A stretch of DNA of 64,000 nucleotides from JABDJL01 sp963664065 (GCA_963664065.1 OY760942.1:1364001-1428000); one strand, 5' to 3'; counted from the first letter of the stretch, positions 53,974-63,096 are shown. Program-made: numbers and translations. Notes: generated from the letters alone by a model not told the origin.

Positions 53974-55070
53974 TGTTTGATTCTTTCGATCACCAATGCA
54001 TGACCCGCGCATTGCAACTGGCGGCCCGGGGTGTTGAAACGACCGACCCGAACCCCAGGGTGGGTTGCGTTTTGGCCAGACAAGGCAAGGTAGTTGGAAC
54101 CGGCTGGCACCAGCGCTGTGGTGATGCTCACGCTGAGGTCTATGCATTGCAGGAGGCCGGGCCGGAAGCCGTTGGCGCAACTGCATACCTGACCCTGGAA
54201 CCCTGCAGTCACCAGGGCCGCACCCCGGCGTGTGCACCGCAATTGATTGAAGCTGGCATCAGCAGGCTTGTATGTGCAATCCAGGACGATAATCCCCAAG
54301 TTAATGGTGAAGGTTTTTCCTTACTCAAAAGAGCAGGTGTCCGGGTAGATACCGGTTTGATGAAGGGGAAGGCAGAGTCCCTGAACGCCGGTTTTTTTAA
54401 ACGAATGCGGGAGAACAGGCCCTGGGTAAGGGTCAAGTTGGCGCAGAGCCTGGATGGTGGGACAGCCTTATCAAATGGGCTTAGCCAATGGATCAGCAGC
54501 GCTGAATCCAGGGCAGACGTACAGAATTGGCGTGCAAGGTCTTCCGCCGTAATGACCGGAATCGGAACCGTACTCTCAGATGACCCTTCCCTGAATGTCC
54601 GCCGTGAAGGGAATTGCCGTCAACCTTTGCGCGTCATACTCGACAGCCACTGGTGCACACCGGTGGGGGCGCGCACGCTGGGACTTCGGGGCAGGGTGTT
54701 GATAGCCGGCCGGGAAGACATTGACGTGCCTGCTGGATTACGGGAGTCGGGGGTTGAACTTCTGCCGCTGCCGGCGGTTTTGGAACGCGTTGACTTGCAT
54801 TTACTGATGAATGCCTTGAGTGATCGTTCAGTAAACGAGGTTCAGGTCGAAGCCGGCGCAACCCTTTCGGGCGCACTGATTGCTGAGCAGCTAGTGGACG
54901 AGATATTGATTTACCAGGCACCGGTACTGCTGGGTTCCGGCGCGCAGGAGCCTTTTGGGTTCGGTCCCCTGGAGAATATGGAAAACAGGGTTCAAATGGC
55001 ATGGATTGAAAGCGTGCACATTGGTAGCGATTTGCGCTTGCGACTGAAACCATTGTACGGGGAAACCTGA
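53973..55070 (+). CDS. ribD: Bifunctional riboflavin biosynthesis protein RibD
   Basis: 365 aa deaminase/reductase acting on the GTP cyclohydrolase II product. Deaminase domain (about 1-145): zinc motifs GDAHAEVYALQEAG and LEPCSHQGRTPACAPQLI. Reductase domain (about 147-360): RPWVRVKLAQSLDGGTALSN, WISSAESRADVQNWRARSSA, GIGTVLSDDPSLNVR, VNEVQVEAGATLSGALIAEQ. Coupled to nrdR and ribE by one-base overlaps. Confidence 0.96.
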   Translation: MFDSFDHQCMTRALQLAARGVETTDPNPRVGCVLARQGKVVGTGWHQRCGDAHAEVYALQEAGPEAVGATAYLTLEPCSHQGRTPACAPQLIEAGISRLVCAIQDDNPQVNGEGFSLLKRAGVRVDTGLMKGKAESLNAGFFKRMRENRPWVRVKLAQSLDGGTALSNGLSQWISSAESRADVQNWRARSSAVMTGIGTVLSDDPSLNVRREGNCRQPLRVILDSHWCTPVGARTLGLRGRVLIAGREDIDVPAGLRESGVELLPLPAVLERVDLHLLMNALSDRSVNEVQVEAGATLSGALIAEQLVDEILIYQAPVLLGSGAQEPFGFGPLENMENRVQMAWIESVHIGSDLRLRLKPLYGET

Positions 55071-55678
55071 TGTTTACCGGAATCATCGCACAGCGGGGCG
55101 TCGTGAAAAACCGAATCGAGTCAGATAGCGATACGCGCATCAGTTTCAGCGTGAAAGGCGGCTTTTTGAATGACTGTGCGATAGGAGACAGTATTGCTGT
55201 TTCGGGGGTTTGTTTAACCGTCGTGGACCTGGATGCCAATCATTTCGGCGCGGATGTTTCGGCCGAAACACTCGCCAGGACTACCTTGAGCGACTGGAAG
55301 GACGGAAGAAAGGTCAATCTCGAACCTGCACTGAGAGCGGCAGACCGCCTGGGCGGACACCTGGTCAGTGGCCATATTGACGCTTGCGCAAAGCTGGTTT
55401 CTGAAACCAGGGAAGGGGGCTCCCGGCGCATGGAGTTCGAGTATCCGCAAGAATTGGCAAGGTATGTGGCCGGAAGGGGCTCGGTTTGTATTGATGGTGT
55501 CAGCCTGACCGTAAATGATGTCGGTGAAAATGACCAGAAACATAGCTGGTTTTGCGTTAACGTGATACCACACACACTTGAAGTGACGACTCTAGGCAGT
55601 CTGCGAACCGGGGATACCGTCAACCTGGAAGTAGATATGATTGCACGCTACCTTGAACGATTACAGGCCGGGGCATGA
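55070..55678 (+). CDS. ribE: Riboflavin synthase alpha subunit
   Basis: 202 aa, two tandem lumazine-binding barrels: MFTGIIAQRGVVKNRIESDS with DSIAVSGVCLTVVDLDANHF in the first half and GGHLVSGHIDACAKLVSETR with GSVCIDGVSLTVNDVGEND in the second. Makes riboflavin from two lumazines. One-base overlap with ribD. Confidence 0.96.
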   Translation: MFTGIIAQRGVVKNRIESDSDTRISFSVKGGFLNDCAIGDSIAVSGVCLTVVDLDANHFGADVSAETLARTTLSDWKDGRKVNLEPALRAADRLGGHLVSGHIDACAKLVSETREGGSRRMEFEYPQELARYVAGRGSVCIDGVSLTVNDVGENDQKHSWFCVNVIPHTLEVTTLGSLRTGDTVNLEVDMIARYLERLQAGA

Positions 55679-55697
55679 AGGTCCGGGAGATTCATCA

Positions 55698-56813
55698 GTG
55701 AAATTGAATTCAATTCCTGAATTAATTAAAGAGATTGCACAAGGCCGCATGGTCGTCGTCATGGATGATGAAGATCGCGAAAACGAGGGCGACCTGGTAA
55801 TGGCGGCCACCATGGTCAAGCCGGAAGATATTAATTTCATGGCCCGCTATGGTCGTGGCCTGATCTGTATGCCATTGACGCGTGAGCGGTGCCGTCAACT
55901 GAGTCTGCCGTTGATGGTGAATCATAACGAGGCCCGGTTCGCGACCAATTTTACGGTTTCGATCGAGGCCGCTGAAGGAATCACAACCGGAATCTCCGCC
56001 TATGACCGGGCCCATACCATACGCACAGCGGTGCGCCCCGATGCCACCAAGGCGGATATTTCGCAGCCGGGCCATGTTTTTCCATTGATGACTCAACCCG
56101 GCGGTGTATTGGCCAGGGCGGGCCATACCGAGGCAAGCGTCGACCTGGCGATGCTGGCGGGTATTGAACCGGCGGCTGTACTGGTGGAAATACTGAACGA
56201 AGATGGCAGCATGGCGCGCCGGCCGGAGTTGGAATCCTTTGCCAAAAAACATGAATTGAAAATCGGCACTATCGAGGAACTCATTCGCTACCGCCTGGAG
56301 AATGAAAACAAGGTGGAGTGTGTTTCCACCCAGGAGGTGATGACCGACCATGGTCCCTTTCGTCTTCACACTTACAAAGACCACATCGAAAACAGGTTGC
56401 ATCTTGCCCTTATGCGGGGGGAAGCCAAGCCTGATGTTCCTATGCTAGTGCGGGTGCATGTTCAGAACCCTTTGAGCGATGTATTGGGAATCCAGCGGGA
56501 TGACTTTGGGCTCCCGCTGAATGTTGCCATGCGCGAGATTGACCGGGCCGGTTCGGGATTGATACTCGTGCTCGGTGCCCAGGAGGATGACCAGGGCCTG
56601 TTAAGGCTTATTCGTGAACAGCCGGAGCCGGAGGTTTTCGAGAATGGAGACAATCGAAGGTCGCGGGAACTTCGAACCTACGGCATCGGTGCACAGATCA
56701 TTGCTGACCTGGGTGTGCGGAAAATGCGGGTACTCAGTGCGCCCCTTAAATTGACCGGCTTGTCCGGATTCGGTCTTGAAGTAATTGAATACGTAGAGCC
56801 GGGGCCCGGCTGA
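55698..56813 (+). CDS. ribBX: 3,4-dihydroxy-2-butanone 4-phosphate synthase with degenerate RibA-like domain (RibBX type)
   Basis: 371 aa from GTG 55698, chosen because CGGGAG lies upstream and the protein begins VKLNSIPELIKEIAQGRMVV; the open frame before it overlaps ribE. N-terminal DHBP synthase (about 1-205): MDDEDRENEGDLVMAATMV, TRERCRQLSLPLM, RAGHTEASVDLAMLAGIEPA. The C-terminal half has the GTP cyclohydrolase II fold, but the zinc cysteines are gone: HVQNPLSDVLG and QRDDFGLPLNVA stand where HSECLTGD and RCDCGFQL occur in RibA. It therefore probably makes only dihydroxybutanone phosphate, as RibBX proteins do, and a separate ribA is needed elsewhere. Confidence 0.9.
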   Translation: MKLNSIPELIKEIAQGRMVVVMDDEDRENEGDLVMAATMVKPEDINFMARYGRGLICMPLTRERCRQLSLPLMVNHNEARFATNFTVSIEAAEGITTGISAYDRAHTIRTAVRPDATKADISQPGHVFPLMTQPGGVLARAGHTEASVDLAMLAGIEPAAVLVEILNEDGSMARRPELESFAKKHELKIGTIEELIRYRLENENKVECVSTQEVMTDHGPFRLHTYKDHIENRLHLALMRGEAKPDVPMLVRVHVQNPLSDVLGIQRDDFGLPLNVAMREIDRAGSGLILVLGAQEDDQGLLRLIREQPEPEVFENGDNRRSRELRTYGIGAQIIADLGVRKMRVLSAPLKLTGLSGFGLEVIEYVEPGPG

Positions 56814-56854
56814 CCATCCCGGCGCTGAGCATATTCCAGGTAAAAGAGATTGGG

Positions 56855-57325
56855 ATGAAAGAGTTTGACCTGAAAGTTCCATCGGCCCCAGCCAGAGTTG
56901 CGCTGATTGCCGGGCGCTTCAACCAGTTCGTGACCGACGAACTCATTGCCGGTGCGCGGAATGCCTTGGTGCGTCATGGCGTGGATGAACAAAACACATC
57001 CCTGTTCTGGGTGCCGGGCGCTTACGAATTGCCGTTAGCTGCTGATCGCATTCTCAAAGCCGGAAAGACAGACGCGGTAATTGCACTGGGCGCCGTTATC
57101 CGGGGCGGAACTGCACATTTCGAGTACGTGGCAGGGGAATGTGCCCGTGGCCTTTCCGCAACGGCCCTGAAGTATGGCAAGCCTGTGATATTTGGCGTAC
57201 TGACCACCGACACCATTGAGCAGGCAATGGAAAGAGCTGCTGCAGACCGGGGAAATAAGGGTTTTGATTGTGCCATGGCCGCCCTGCATATGCTGGGCCT
57301 ACTGGAACAGTTGGATCACGAATGA
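56855..57325 (+). CDS. ribH: 6,7-dimethyl-8-ribityllumazine synthase
   Basis: 156 aa, beta-subunit lumazine synthase. Seen: ARVALIAGRFNQFVTDELIA, LFWVPGAYELPLAADRILKA, ALGAVIRGGTAHFEYVAGEC with the catalytic His, and PVIFGVLTTDTIEQAMERAA. Full length. Overlaps nusB by four bases. Confidence 0.96.
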   Translation: MKEFDLKVPSAPARVALIAGRFNQFVTDELIAGARNALVRHGVDEQNTSLFWVPGAYELPLAADRILKAGKTDAVIALGAVIRGGTAHFEYVAGECARGLSATALKYGKPVIFGVLTTDTIEQAMERAAADRGNKGFDCAMAALHMLGLLEQLDHE

Positions 57326-57777
57326 AAGAACGAAGTCAGTTCGAGCCCAGGCGGCGCGCACGCAGAAGGGCACTGCAAGCGCTTTACCAGTGGCAGATCA
57401 CCCGGCAGGATGACGTCGAAATTATCAGGCAATTCCTGGAAGAACAGGATTTCAAAAATGTTGATCAGGACTGGTTTCGAATGCTGCTAAGCGGTGTGAT
57501 CTCCAGGCACCAGGCTTTGGACAACAGCCTCCAGCCGTTTCTCGACCGCCCGGTTGGGAAACTGGACCTGATGGAACTTCTCATCCTCAGAATGTCGGCC
57601 TTTGAACTGCAAAATCAGCCGGAAATTCCATATCGTGTTGTACTGGATGAAGCGATTGAACTGGCCCGGCGTTTTGGCGCAGAGCAGGGTTATAGTTTTG
57701 TAAACGCTGTTCTGGACAAGGCGGTCTGTCAATGGCGCCCGGACGAACTGAAAGACGGTTTTAAAGCTTCCGGCTGA
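57322..57777 (+). CDS. nusB: Transcription antitermination factor NusB
   Basis: 151 aa from ATG 57322, overlapping the ribH stop. All-helical rRNA antitermination factor that binds boxA with S10. Seen: RRRARRRALQALYQWQITRQ, DWFRMLLSGVISRHQALDNS, LDLMELLILRMSAFELQNQP, VVLDEAIELARRFGAEQGYS and FVNAVLDKAV. ribH-nusB-thiL order is typical. Confidence 0.95.
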   Translation: MKERSQFEPRRRARRRALQALYQWQITRQDDVEIIRQFLEEQDFKNVDQDWFRMLLSGVISRHQALDNSLQPFLDRPVGKLDLMELLILRMSAFELQNQPEIPYRVVLDEAIELARRFGAEQGYSFVNAVLDKAVCQWRPDELKDGFKASG

Positions 57778-57784
57778 GCCAATC

Positions 57785-58732
57785 ATGGGTGAGTTTCAGT
57801 TGATTGAGTGGATTCGGCATCGTGTCTGCGAGGACGACTCAGGCCTCATTATTGGAATAGGGGATGATGCTGCAGTTCTCAGCCTGCCTGAAAACAGGGA
57901 ACTTGTGATCAGCACCGATACGCTCAATTCCGGAGTGCACTTTCTTAAGGAAACTTCACCGGGAGATCTTGGCCACAAGTCCCTGGCGGTAAGTCTCAGT
58001 GACCTGGCCGCGATGGGCGCAACTCCGTGTTGGGCCCTGCTTTCAATTTCCATTCCCCGGGGAGACAAACTCTGGCTTGAGAAGTTTATCGGCGGATTTC
58101 TGGACCTGGCAGGAGAATGCGGCATTACCCTGATCGGTGGCGATACCTGTTCGGGTAGTTTGTCCATTACTGTCACGGCCATGGGGTTGATAGATCCCGG
58201 CAAAGCCTTAACCAGGGACGGTGCCAGGCCGGGCGACCTGGTGGTTGTTTCCGGGTGTTTGGGTGGTGCTGCGATGGCCCTGTCAGCCCTGAAATCAGGG
58301 AATGAATCTAGTGAATCCTGTAGTATGGCCTTACACCATCCGGTACCGCGTATCGCGTTGGGATCATCGTTGGTCGGAAAAGCAACGTCCTGTATAGACA
58401 TTTCTGATGGTCTGTTGGCAGACTTGGGCCATATCGTCAATGCGTCAGCTTGTGGTGCTGTTATCGAAGTCGCGAGCCTACCGGCCAATGCCGGGCTGAA
58501 TGAGTGTGAGCAAGTGCATCGATGGACGATGCTGTTGTCCGGCGGTGAAGACTACGAGTTGTGTTTTTCCATAGCTGCCGACCAGATGCACACACTGGAA
58601 ATTCTCAAACAGGAATTGGGTTTGGAATTAACCGTGATTGGGCGCATGGTGGAAGGGAGCGGTGTAAGGTGCATCAAGCCTGACGGGGATCTTTTTGAGA
58701 CGGACTGCACTGGATACGAGCACTTTAAATGA
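57785..58732 (+). CDS. thiL: Thiamine-monophosphate kinase
   Basis: 315 aa; phosphorylates thiamine monophosphate to thiamine diphosphate. Seen: the ATP/Mg motif GIGDDAAVLSLPENRELVIS near residue 26, DTLNSGVHFLKETSPGDLGH, SLSDLAAMGATPCWALLSIS, GGDTCSGSLSITVTAMG, and CIDISDGLLADLGHI. Same family fold as PurM/SelD. It overlaps pgpA by four bases. Confidence 0.95.
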   Translation: MGEFQLIEWIRHRVCEDDSGLIIGIGDDAAVLSLPENRELVISTDTLNSGVHFLKETSPGDLGHKSLAVSLSDLAAMGATPCWALLSISIPRGDKLWLEKFIGGFLDLAGECGITLIGGDTCSGSLSITVTAMGLIDPGKALTRDGARPGDLVVVSGCLGGAAMALSALKSGNESSESCSMALHHPVPRIALGSSLVGKATSCIDISDGLLADLGHIVNASACGAVIEVASLPANAGLNECEQVHRWTMLLSGGEDYELCFSIAADQMHTLEILKQELGLELTVIGRMVEGSGVRCIKPDGDLFETDCTGYEHFK

Positions 58733-59292
58733 CTGGAACAAGTGAACAGGAAATTTACCCTGGTTCTGAAGAGGGCAATGAGGATTCTGACAGCCTGGAA
58801 TCCGGCAGTATTGAGCAGCGCGCAAAACACCTTGCTTTTAGCACACTGGCCGGCTTCCTCGCATTCGGGTTTGGGTCAGGCCTTCTGACAAGGGCACCCG
58901 GAACCATGGGAACACTGGCAGCGGTTCCTGTCGCTGTAGTGATCACTTTACTGGACATCAATGGGTTCTGGTTCCTGGCCTTGACATTCTCTTCGGGCAT
59001 ATGGATTTGTGAATACATCACCAGCAAGCTGGGTGTTGAGGATTACGGCGGCATTGTTTGGGATGAAATGGTGGCTTATTGGCTTATCGTTGCCTTTGTT
59101 CCATTTCACTGGACGTGGTTCCTGGCAGCCTTTGTAATTTTCAGAGCCTTCGATATTTCGAAACCCTGGCCGATTTCCCTGCTGGAAGAATCGTTGGAAG
59201 GCGGACTGGGTATCATGCTTGATGATGTACTTTCCGCGGTTTACACCATCCTGATTCTTAGCTTCATCAACAGGATGATACTTGGCGCTTGA
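58729..59292 (+). CDS. pgpA: Phosphatidylglycerophosphatase A
   Basis: 187 aa membrane phosphatase making phosphatidylglycerol from its phosphate. ATG 58729 overlaps the thiL stop. The first 30 residues are acidic (EGNEDSDSLES) and longer than in E. coli PgpA. Family marks: GSGLLTRAPGTMGTLAAVPV near residue 47, KLGVEDYGGIVWDEMVAYWL near 100, RAFDISKPWPISLLEESLEG, GIMLDDVLSAVYT. Ends the glyA-to-pgpA series; the next gene is convergent. Confidence 0.94.
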   Translation: MTGTSEQEIYPGSEEGNEDSDSLESGSIEQRAKHLAFSTLAGFLAFGFGSGLLTRAPGTMGTLAAVPVAVVITLLDINGFWFLALTFSSGIWICEYITSKLGVEDYGGIVWDEMVAYWLIVAFVPFHWTWFLAAFVIFRAFDISKPWPISLLEESLEGGLGIMLDDVLSAVYTILILSFINRMILGA

Positions 59293-59317
59293 ATGTTAAT
59301 GACGAATGCAGCAAATC

Positions 59318-59932
59318 CTAATTACTGTAGCTGAATACTTTTACCACTTTCTCGACACCACCCACATTTCTGGCCACTTCCGCTACTGCTTCACCTTCTT
59401 CTCTCGTGACGAGACCCATCAGGTAAATTTTGTTTTTTGAACTGACGACTTTTATTCTCGTCGCGTCGAATCCTGCCACCGGGTTTTCTTTAAGCAGTAT
59501 GGTATTAACTTTGGTCGTGAGCCAGGTGTTGTCCAACCGTTGTCCAATGCTGGCGCCGCTGCCCACTTCCAGTTCGTTAACCACCCGCAATACGTTATCA
59601 ACCTCTGCGGCCCGGCTGGCAGCCAATCCTTTCTTTTTTTCTGAAGAGACTTCACCTACCAGCAAGACCACACTCTGATAAACCTCAACCTTGACATGGT
59701 CACCGCCTTCAAAGCCTTCAGTTGCATAAATATGGTCCACTACTGTTAATTCGATTGTCTGATCATCGAGGACGGTTCCCGTGGTGCGCCGGTCCGAAGC
59801 AACCATGGCTGCTGCGCCAATGGCGAATACTGCGCAGCCACTGAGTATTGCCGTGCTCAACAGTATGCAAATCAAGCTGGGTAAAATGTTACGGCTCCAT
59901 TTCGTGCTGCTAAAAAGACTGCTTATTTTCAT
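59318..59932 (-). CDS. dolP: BON-domain lipoprotein (DolP/YraP-like)
   Basis: 204 aa from ATG 59932. Signal peptide with lipobox LSTAILSGCAVF. Two BON domains (about 55-115 and 125-195): VDHIYATEGFEGGDHVKVEV, YQSVVLLVGEVSSEKKKGLA and TKVNTILLKENPVAGFDATR, KIYLMGLVTREEGEAVAEVA. Outer-membrane lipoprotein of the DolP type, which supports outer-membrane integrity. The yraM/lpoA-yraN-yraP order of E. coli is kept, without diaA. The yraN reading frame stops five bases before this start if the frameshift is read through. Confidence 0.85.
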   Translation of the reverse strand: MKISSLFSSTKWSRNILPSLICILLSTAILSGCAVFAIGAAAMVASDRRTTGTVLDDQTIELTVVDHIYATEGFEGGDHVKVEVYQSVVLLVGEVSSEKKKGLAASRAAEVDNVLRVVNELEVGSGASIGQRLDNTWLTTKVNTILLKENPVAGFDATRIKVVSSKNKIYLMGLVTREEGEAVAEVARNVGGVEKVVKVFSYSN

Positions 59933-59936
59933 GGTT

Positions 59937-60360
59937 TTATCCCGATGGTGAATCAAACGCGTTCTTAATCCAGTTAAAAATTGTTTTTCCCCGTCTGGTA
60001 CCGACGGATATTACGTCAAACCGGCAGGGTTTTTGCGAGTAGCGGCGGATTCAGGCTCAGGAAAAACATGGCAGCCCGGGCCAGTTTTGCCTGTTTCCGA
60101 ACCGTAACCGTCTCAGCGCCACTGCCATAACGGTCATCTGCCCGAAACCTGACTTCAACAAAAACCAGTACATCCCGATCTCTCATGATCAGGTCGATCT
60201 CTCCAAACCTGCTGTAGAAATTCCGCTTCTTTGTGGTGAGACCACGCCGATGCAAAAAAGATTCAGCTGCATTTTCCCAACGCCTGCCAAGCTGTCTTGT
60301 GCTTGGATTCATTTCAGGGTTAAGCACAGAAATTCGTGTCAATTTTTGTTGCTTGGCCAT
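59937..60360 (-). pseudogene. yraN: YraN/UPF0102 family nuclease-like protein, frameshifted at a 5-base homopolymer
   Basis: UPF0102 proteins have a PD-(D/E)XK endonuclease-like fold. ATG 60312 gives the common start MNPSTRQLGRRWENAAESFL; ATG 60360 overlaps lpoA and would add 16 residues. Core seen: RRGLTTKKRNFYSRFGEIDL and VLVFVEVRFRADDRYGSGAE. The frame then ends at 60016 after LAKTLPV, but the missing C-terminal part is present one frame off: PCRFDVISV and FNWIKNAFDSPSG, ending at 59937. Removing one A from the run on the coding strand (T-run 60030-60034 on the plus strand) restores it. True mutation, slippage or base-call error. Confidence 0.8.
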
Positions 60361-62204
60361 GCAACCGCAATCGGCCTTCCCCGGGAAAACTGCGCCCAGG
60401 CCGGATCAAGCAATAGTTTTCCATCCTGACTCATTTTCAATGAGCCCAAGGCGCCGGGAAACTGTAAATCCCGATCTTTTCGCATTAAAGGCAGCCATGG
60501 CAAAAGGTTCCATGCATCTTTCCCGAGTGCGTGCAAGGAAGCAAAACCACCTCCGCGCAGGCTTGCAAAGTTATCGCCCTCATCATCCCCGGTGATGGAA
60601 AGTTGAAAATGCGTGCTTGGAAAAAAGATTCCATTGAGATCCTGATCTGTGGTCGTATCAACCGAACCGCCATAAATCCTACCCATGGCATAGACTGGTT
60701 TTTCACCAGCGTCATGAAACCTGAACTGTGGTCTCAGTTGTCTTCCCTGAGCCGGGCTGGCGGCAAGAAAAAACAAGTCAAAATCGTCCCGCCTGGACGG
60801 TTCAAAATTCAGGGGTATCCCAAGGGTTGCTTGAACGCGATTCCTGCGCTCATTGCTCTCGTCAATCCTTAACAGCCCAGTCAACAGACTGCTGTGGTCG
60901 TTTTCCGCGGGATCAAATTGTGAACTTGTGGTAATGGTGCCGCCGCCTGAGGTAAAAGCTTCGCCGAAAGCAGCTTTCATTTGCCTGCCCCAGGCACTGT
61001 CAGCTGTTAGCATGATTGCACTGATTTGCCCGTTTTCGAGCGCCCGGTTGGCGATAGCGCGGGCTTCCTGTTCCTGGGAGAGAGAAAGTCTGAACAGCAG
61101 GTTATCCCTGGCGCTTGATGGTCCATCGCTACCGGTGTTGTTCAATGCCAGTGCCGGAACACCCAGGCTTCCCAACTCCGAAAGCGCCTCCACAGATTCC
61201 CTGCGCAAAGGCCCAATAATCCACTGTGCTCCCTCACCCATCGCCTGGAAATAGGCAGAAACTGCTGATTGGGGATCTTCTGTAGTTGGATAAAACCTTA
61301 AAGTTACTCCTTCAGAATGTGCGAGAAAAGCACTCATTAGCCCGTCCCGGATTGCCTTGCCGGCAGCAGCAAGACCTCCTTCCACGGGCAGCAGAACAGC
61401 TATGTTTTCCGGAAGTGAAAAGAGTTGTCTGTAGCGTCCGGCAAGGATTTTAAATTCCTGTTCTGAGACTTCATGATCAGGATGTTGGTCCGCCCATCCT
61501 GCGGCGGCCAGATTTACATCGTGTCCATTGATCAGGGTTTCCCGAATCAGAACGGTCAGTTCCGGCCAGTCGTTCAGTCCATAAGCGCCGGCAGTATTAC
61601 CAGATATATTGCGTAGCGAACCCGACGAAACTTCTTCTAGCAATTGCAGGATGGCTACACCCCGTGTGCTGTCGTACCCGATTGCAGATTTCATAGCTGA
61701 CGCAGCGGTAGCAAGTGCGTAGCTTGCCGGGTCGGTCTGTAGCCGTGCCGCTCTGGCCAATAGCTGACGGTATCGTGATTTCTGGTTCGTTGTCAGGTCC
61801 TTCCGGGCGGCGGCCAGGTATATTTCAGCAGCGTCGACATCGGCTGCTGCCAGTGCCAGCTCTGCATGCAATAAAGAGAAACTTGATACGCGATTGTCTA
61901 ACAGCTGACGTTGATCCACCTGGCTCAATATGTTCCCGGAACGCGAGCGTTCACCTGCCCGCATCCAGGCTTCTGCCGCCTGCAGGCGATATTGATGACG
62001 ATCAGGGCCTACCGAAACCAGTGCGGCTTCCTGCCATAGCCTGGCCGCTTCGGAAAAGTTTCCAGTAGCTTGTGCCTGTTGAGCTTGCGAAACCTCATTG
62101 GGCGTGACTTTAAGCTGCGCTGGCCCAACTGCACATGCACTTACAAATAGCAGGAACAGGAAAGCCAGTAAGCAATGTAGTGCCGTTTGATGGTGCTGGC
62201 GCAT
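60339..62204 (-). CDS. lpoA: Penicillin-binding protein activator LpoA
   Basis: Outer-membrane lipoprotein that activates PBP1A. 621 aa. Lipobox FVSACAVG with Cys near residue 24, then N-terminal TPR-like helices (about 40-230: AQATGNFSEAARLWQEAALV) and a C-terminal periplasmic-binding-protein-like LppC domain (about 265-620: ENIAVLLPVEGGLAAAGKAI; GEGAQWIIGPLRRESVEAL; ALALNNTGSDGPSSARDNLL). Divergent from rsmI, the standard arrangement. Downstream yraN follows on the same strand. Confidence 0.93.
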   Translation of the reverse strand: MRQHHQTALHCLLAFLFLLFVSACAVGPAQLKVTPNEVSQAQQAQATGNFSEAARLWQEAALVSVGPDRHQYRLQAAEAWMRAGERSRSGNILSQVDQRQLLDNRVSSFSLLHAELALAAADVDAAEIYLAAARKDLTTNQKSRYRQLLARAARLQTDPASYALATAASAMKSAIGYDSTRGVAILQLLEEVSSGSLRNISGNTAGAYGLNDWPELTVLIRETLINGHDVNLAAAGWADQHPDHEVSEQEFKILAGRYRQLFSLPENIAVLLPVEGGLAAAGKAIRDGLMSAFLAHSEGVTLRFYPTTEDPQSAVSAYFQAMGEGAQWIIGPLRRESVEALSELGSLGVPALALNNTGSDGPSSARDNLLFRLSLSQEQEARAIANRALENGQISAIMLTADSAWGRQMKAAFGEAFTSGGGTITTSSQFDPAENDHSSLLTGLLRIDESNERRNRVQATLGIPLNFEPSRRDDFDLFFLAASPAQGRQLRPQFRFHDAGEKPVYAMGRIYGGSVDTTTDQDLNGIFFPSTHFQLSITGDDEGDNFASLRGGGFASLHALGKDAWNLLPWLPLMRKDRDLQFPGALGSLKMSQDGKLLLDPAWAQFSRGRPIAVAWPSNKN

Positions 62205-62274
62205 ATACTCTCCTTCATTTACCTCATATCAGAATGATAACCTATGCCACTGTAGCCCAGAGTGATGTAATTTC

Positions 62275-63093
62275 ATGCCGGAACCGGGTCTTTATGTTGT
62301 AGCAACACCTATTGGAAACCTGGAAGATATTTCCTACCGGGCAGTTCGAGTGCTCGCCGAAGTCAGTTGTGTTGCAGCCGAAGATACCCGCCGCAGCAGG
62401 GTTTTGCTAAATCACTATGGAATTGAAACCAGGCTGTTGTCCCTGCATGAGCACAATGAGACAGACCGTATCCCCGGCCTGGTAGCCCGGGTCAAAGACG
62501 GTGAAGCAGTTGCGCTAATATCAGATGCAGGCACGCCTCTGATATCTGATCCTGGATTTCAATTGGTTAAAGCCATGGGTGAAAACCGCTTGCCGGTCTT
62601 CACCATCCCCGGGCCCAGTGCAGTTACCGCAGCGCTATCCATCGGCGGACTCGCTTCAGATCGATTTTTGTTCGAAGGGTTTCTTCCTGCAAAGTCTTCT
62701 GCAAGGCGGAAACGCTTGAATGCAGTAGCGGCAGAAAACGCAACCCTGATGTTTTTTGAATCAAGCCACAGAATAGAAGCATCAATTGCAGATATGCTCG
62801 AAATTTTTGGTGATGGGCGTGAGGCAGCCATTTGCCGTGAACTGACCAAGAAATTCGAAACAGTTCTCCGTGGTAGCCTGGCTGAGCTGCAGTCACGGCT
62901 TGAATCAGACCCGGACCAAAGAAAGGGTGAATTCGTCGTCCTCGTGGCAGGAAACCCGGAGTCACAGAACCCCATTGACGGCCTGGCGCTTGCCCGCGCC
63001 CTGCGCGAGCACTTATCAGCCAGCCAGGCTGCCAAGATCGCTGCTAAAGTCACCGGCAGCTCACGCCGCGAAATCTACAAAGCTCTAAAATAA
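62275..63093 (+). CDS. rsmI: 16S rRNA (cytidine(1402)-2'-O)-methyltransferase
   Basis: 272 aa SAM-dependent tetrapyrrole-methylase-fold enzyme modifying C1402 of 16S rRNA. Seen: GLYVVATPIGNLEDISYRAV, VAAEDTRRSRVLLNHYGIET, ALISDAGTPLISDPGFQLVK, VFTIPGPSAVTAALSIGG, DRFLFEGFLPAKSSARRKRL, GREAAICRELTKKFETVLRG. Full length. No strong Shine-Dalgarno before ATG 62275. It is followed by a REP-like unit and rnpB, as in Pseudomonas-type order. Confidence 0.96.
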   Translation: MPEPGLYVVATPIGNLEDISYRAVRVLAEVSCVAAEDTRRSRVLLNHYGIETRLLSLHEHNETDRIPGLVARVKDGEAVALISDAGTPLISDPGFQLVKAMGENRLPVFTIPGPSAVTAALSIGGLASDRFLFEGFLPAKSSARRKRLNAVAAENATLMFFESSHRIEASIADMLEIFGDGREAAICRELTKKFETVLRGSLAELQSRLESDPDQRKGEFVVLVAGNPESQNPIDGLALARALREHLSASQAAKIAAKVTGSSRREIYKALK

Positions 63094-63096
63094 TGG

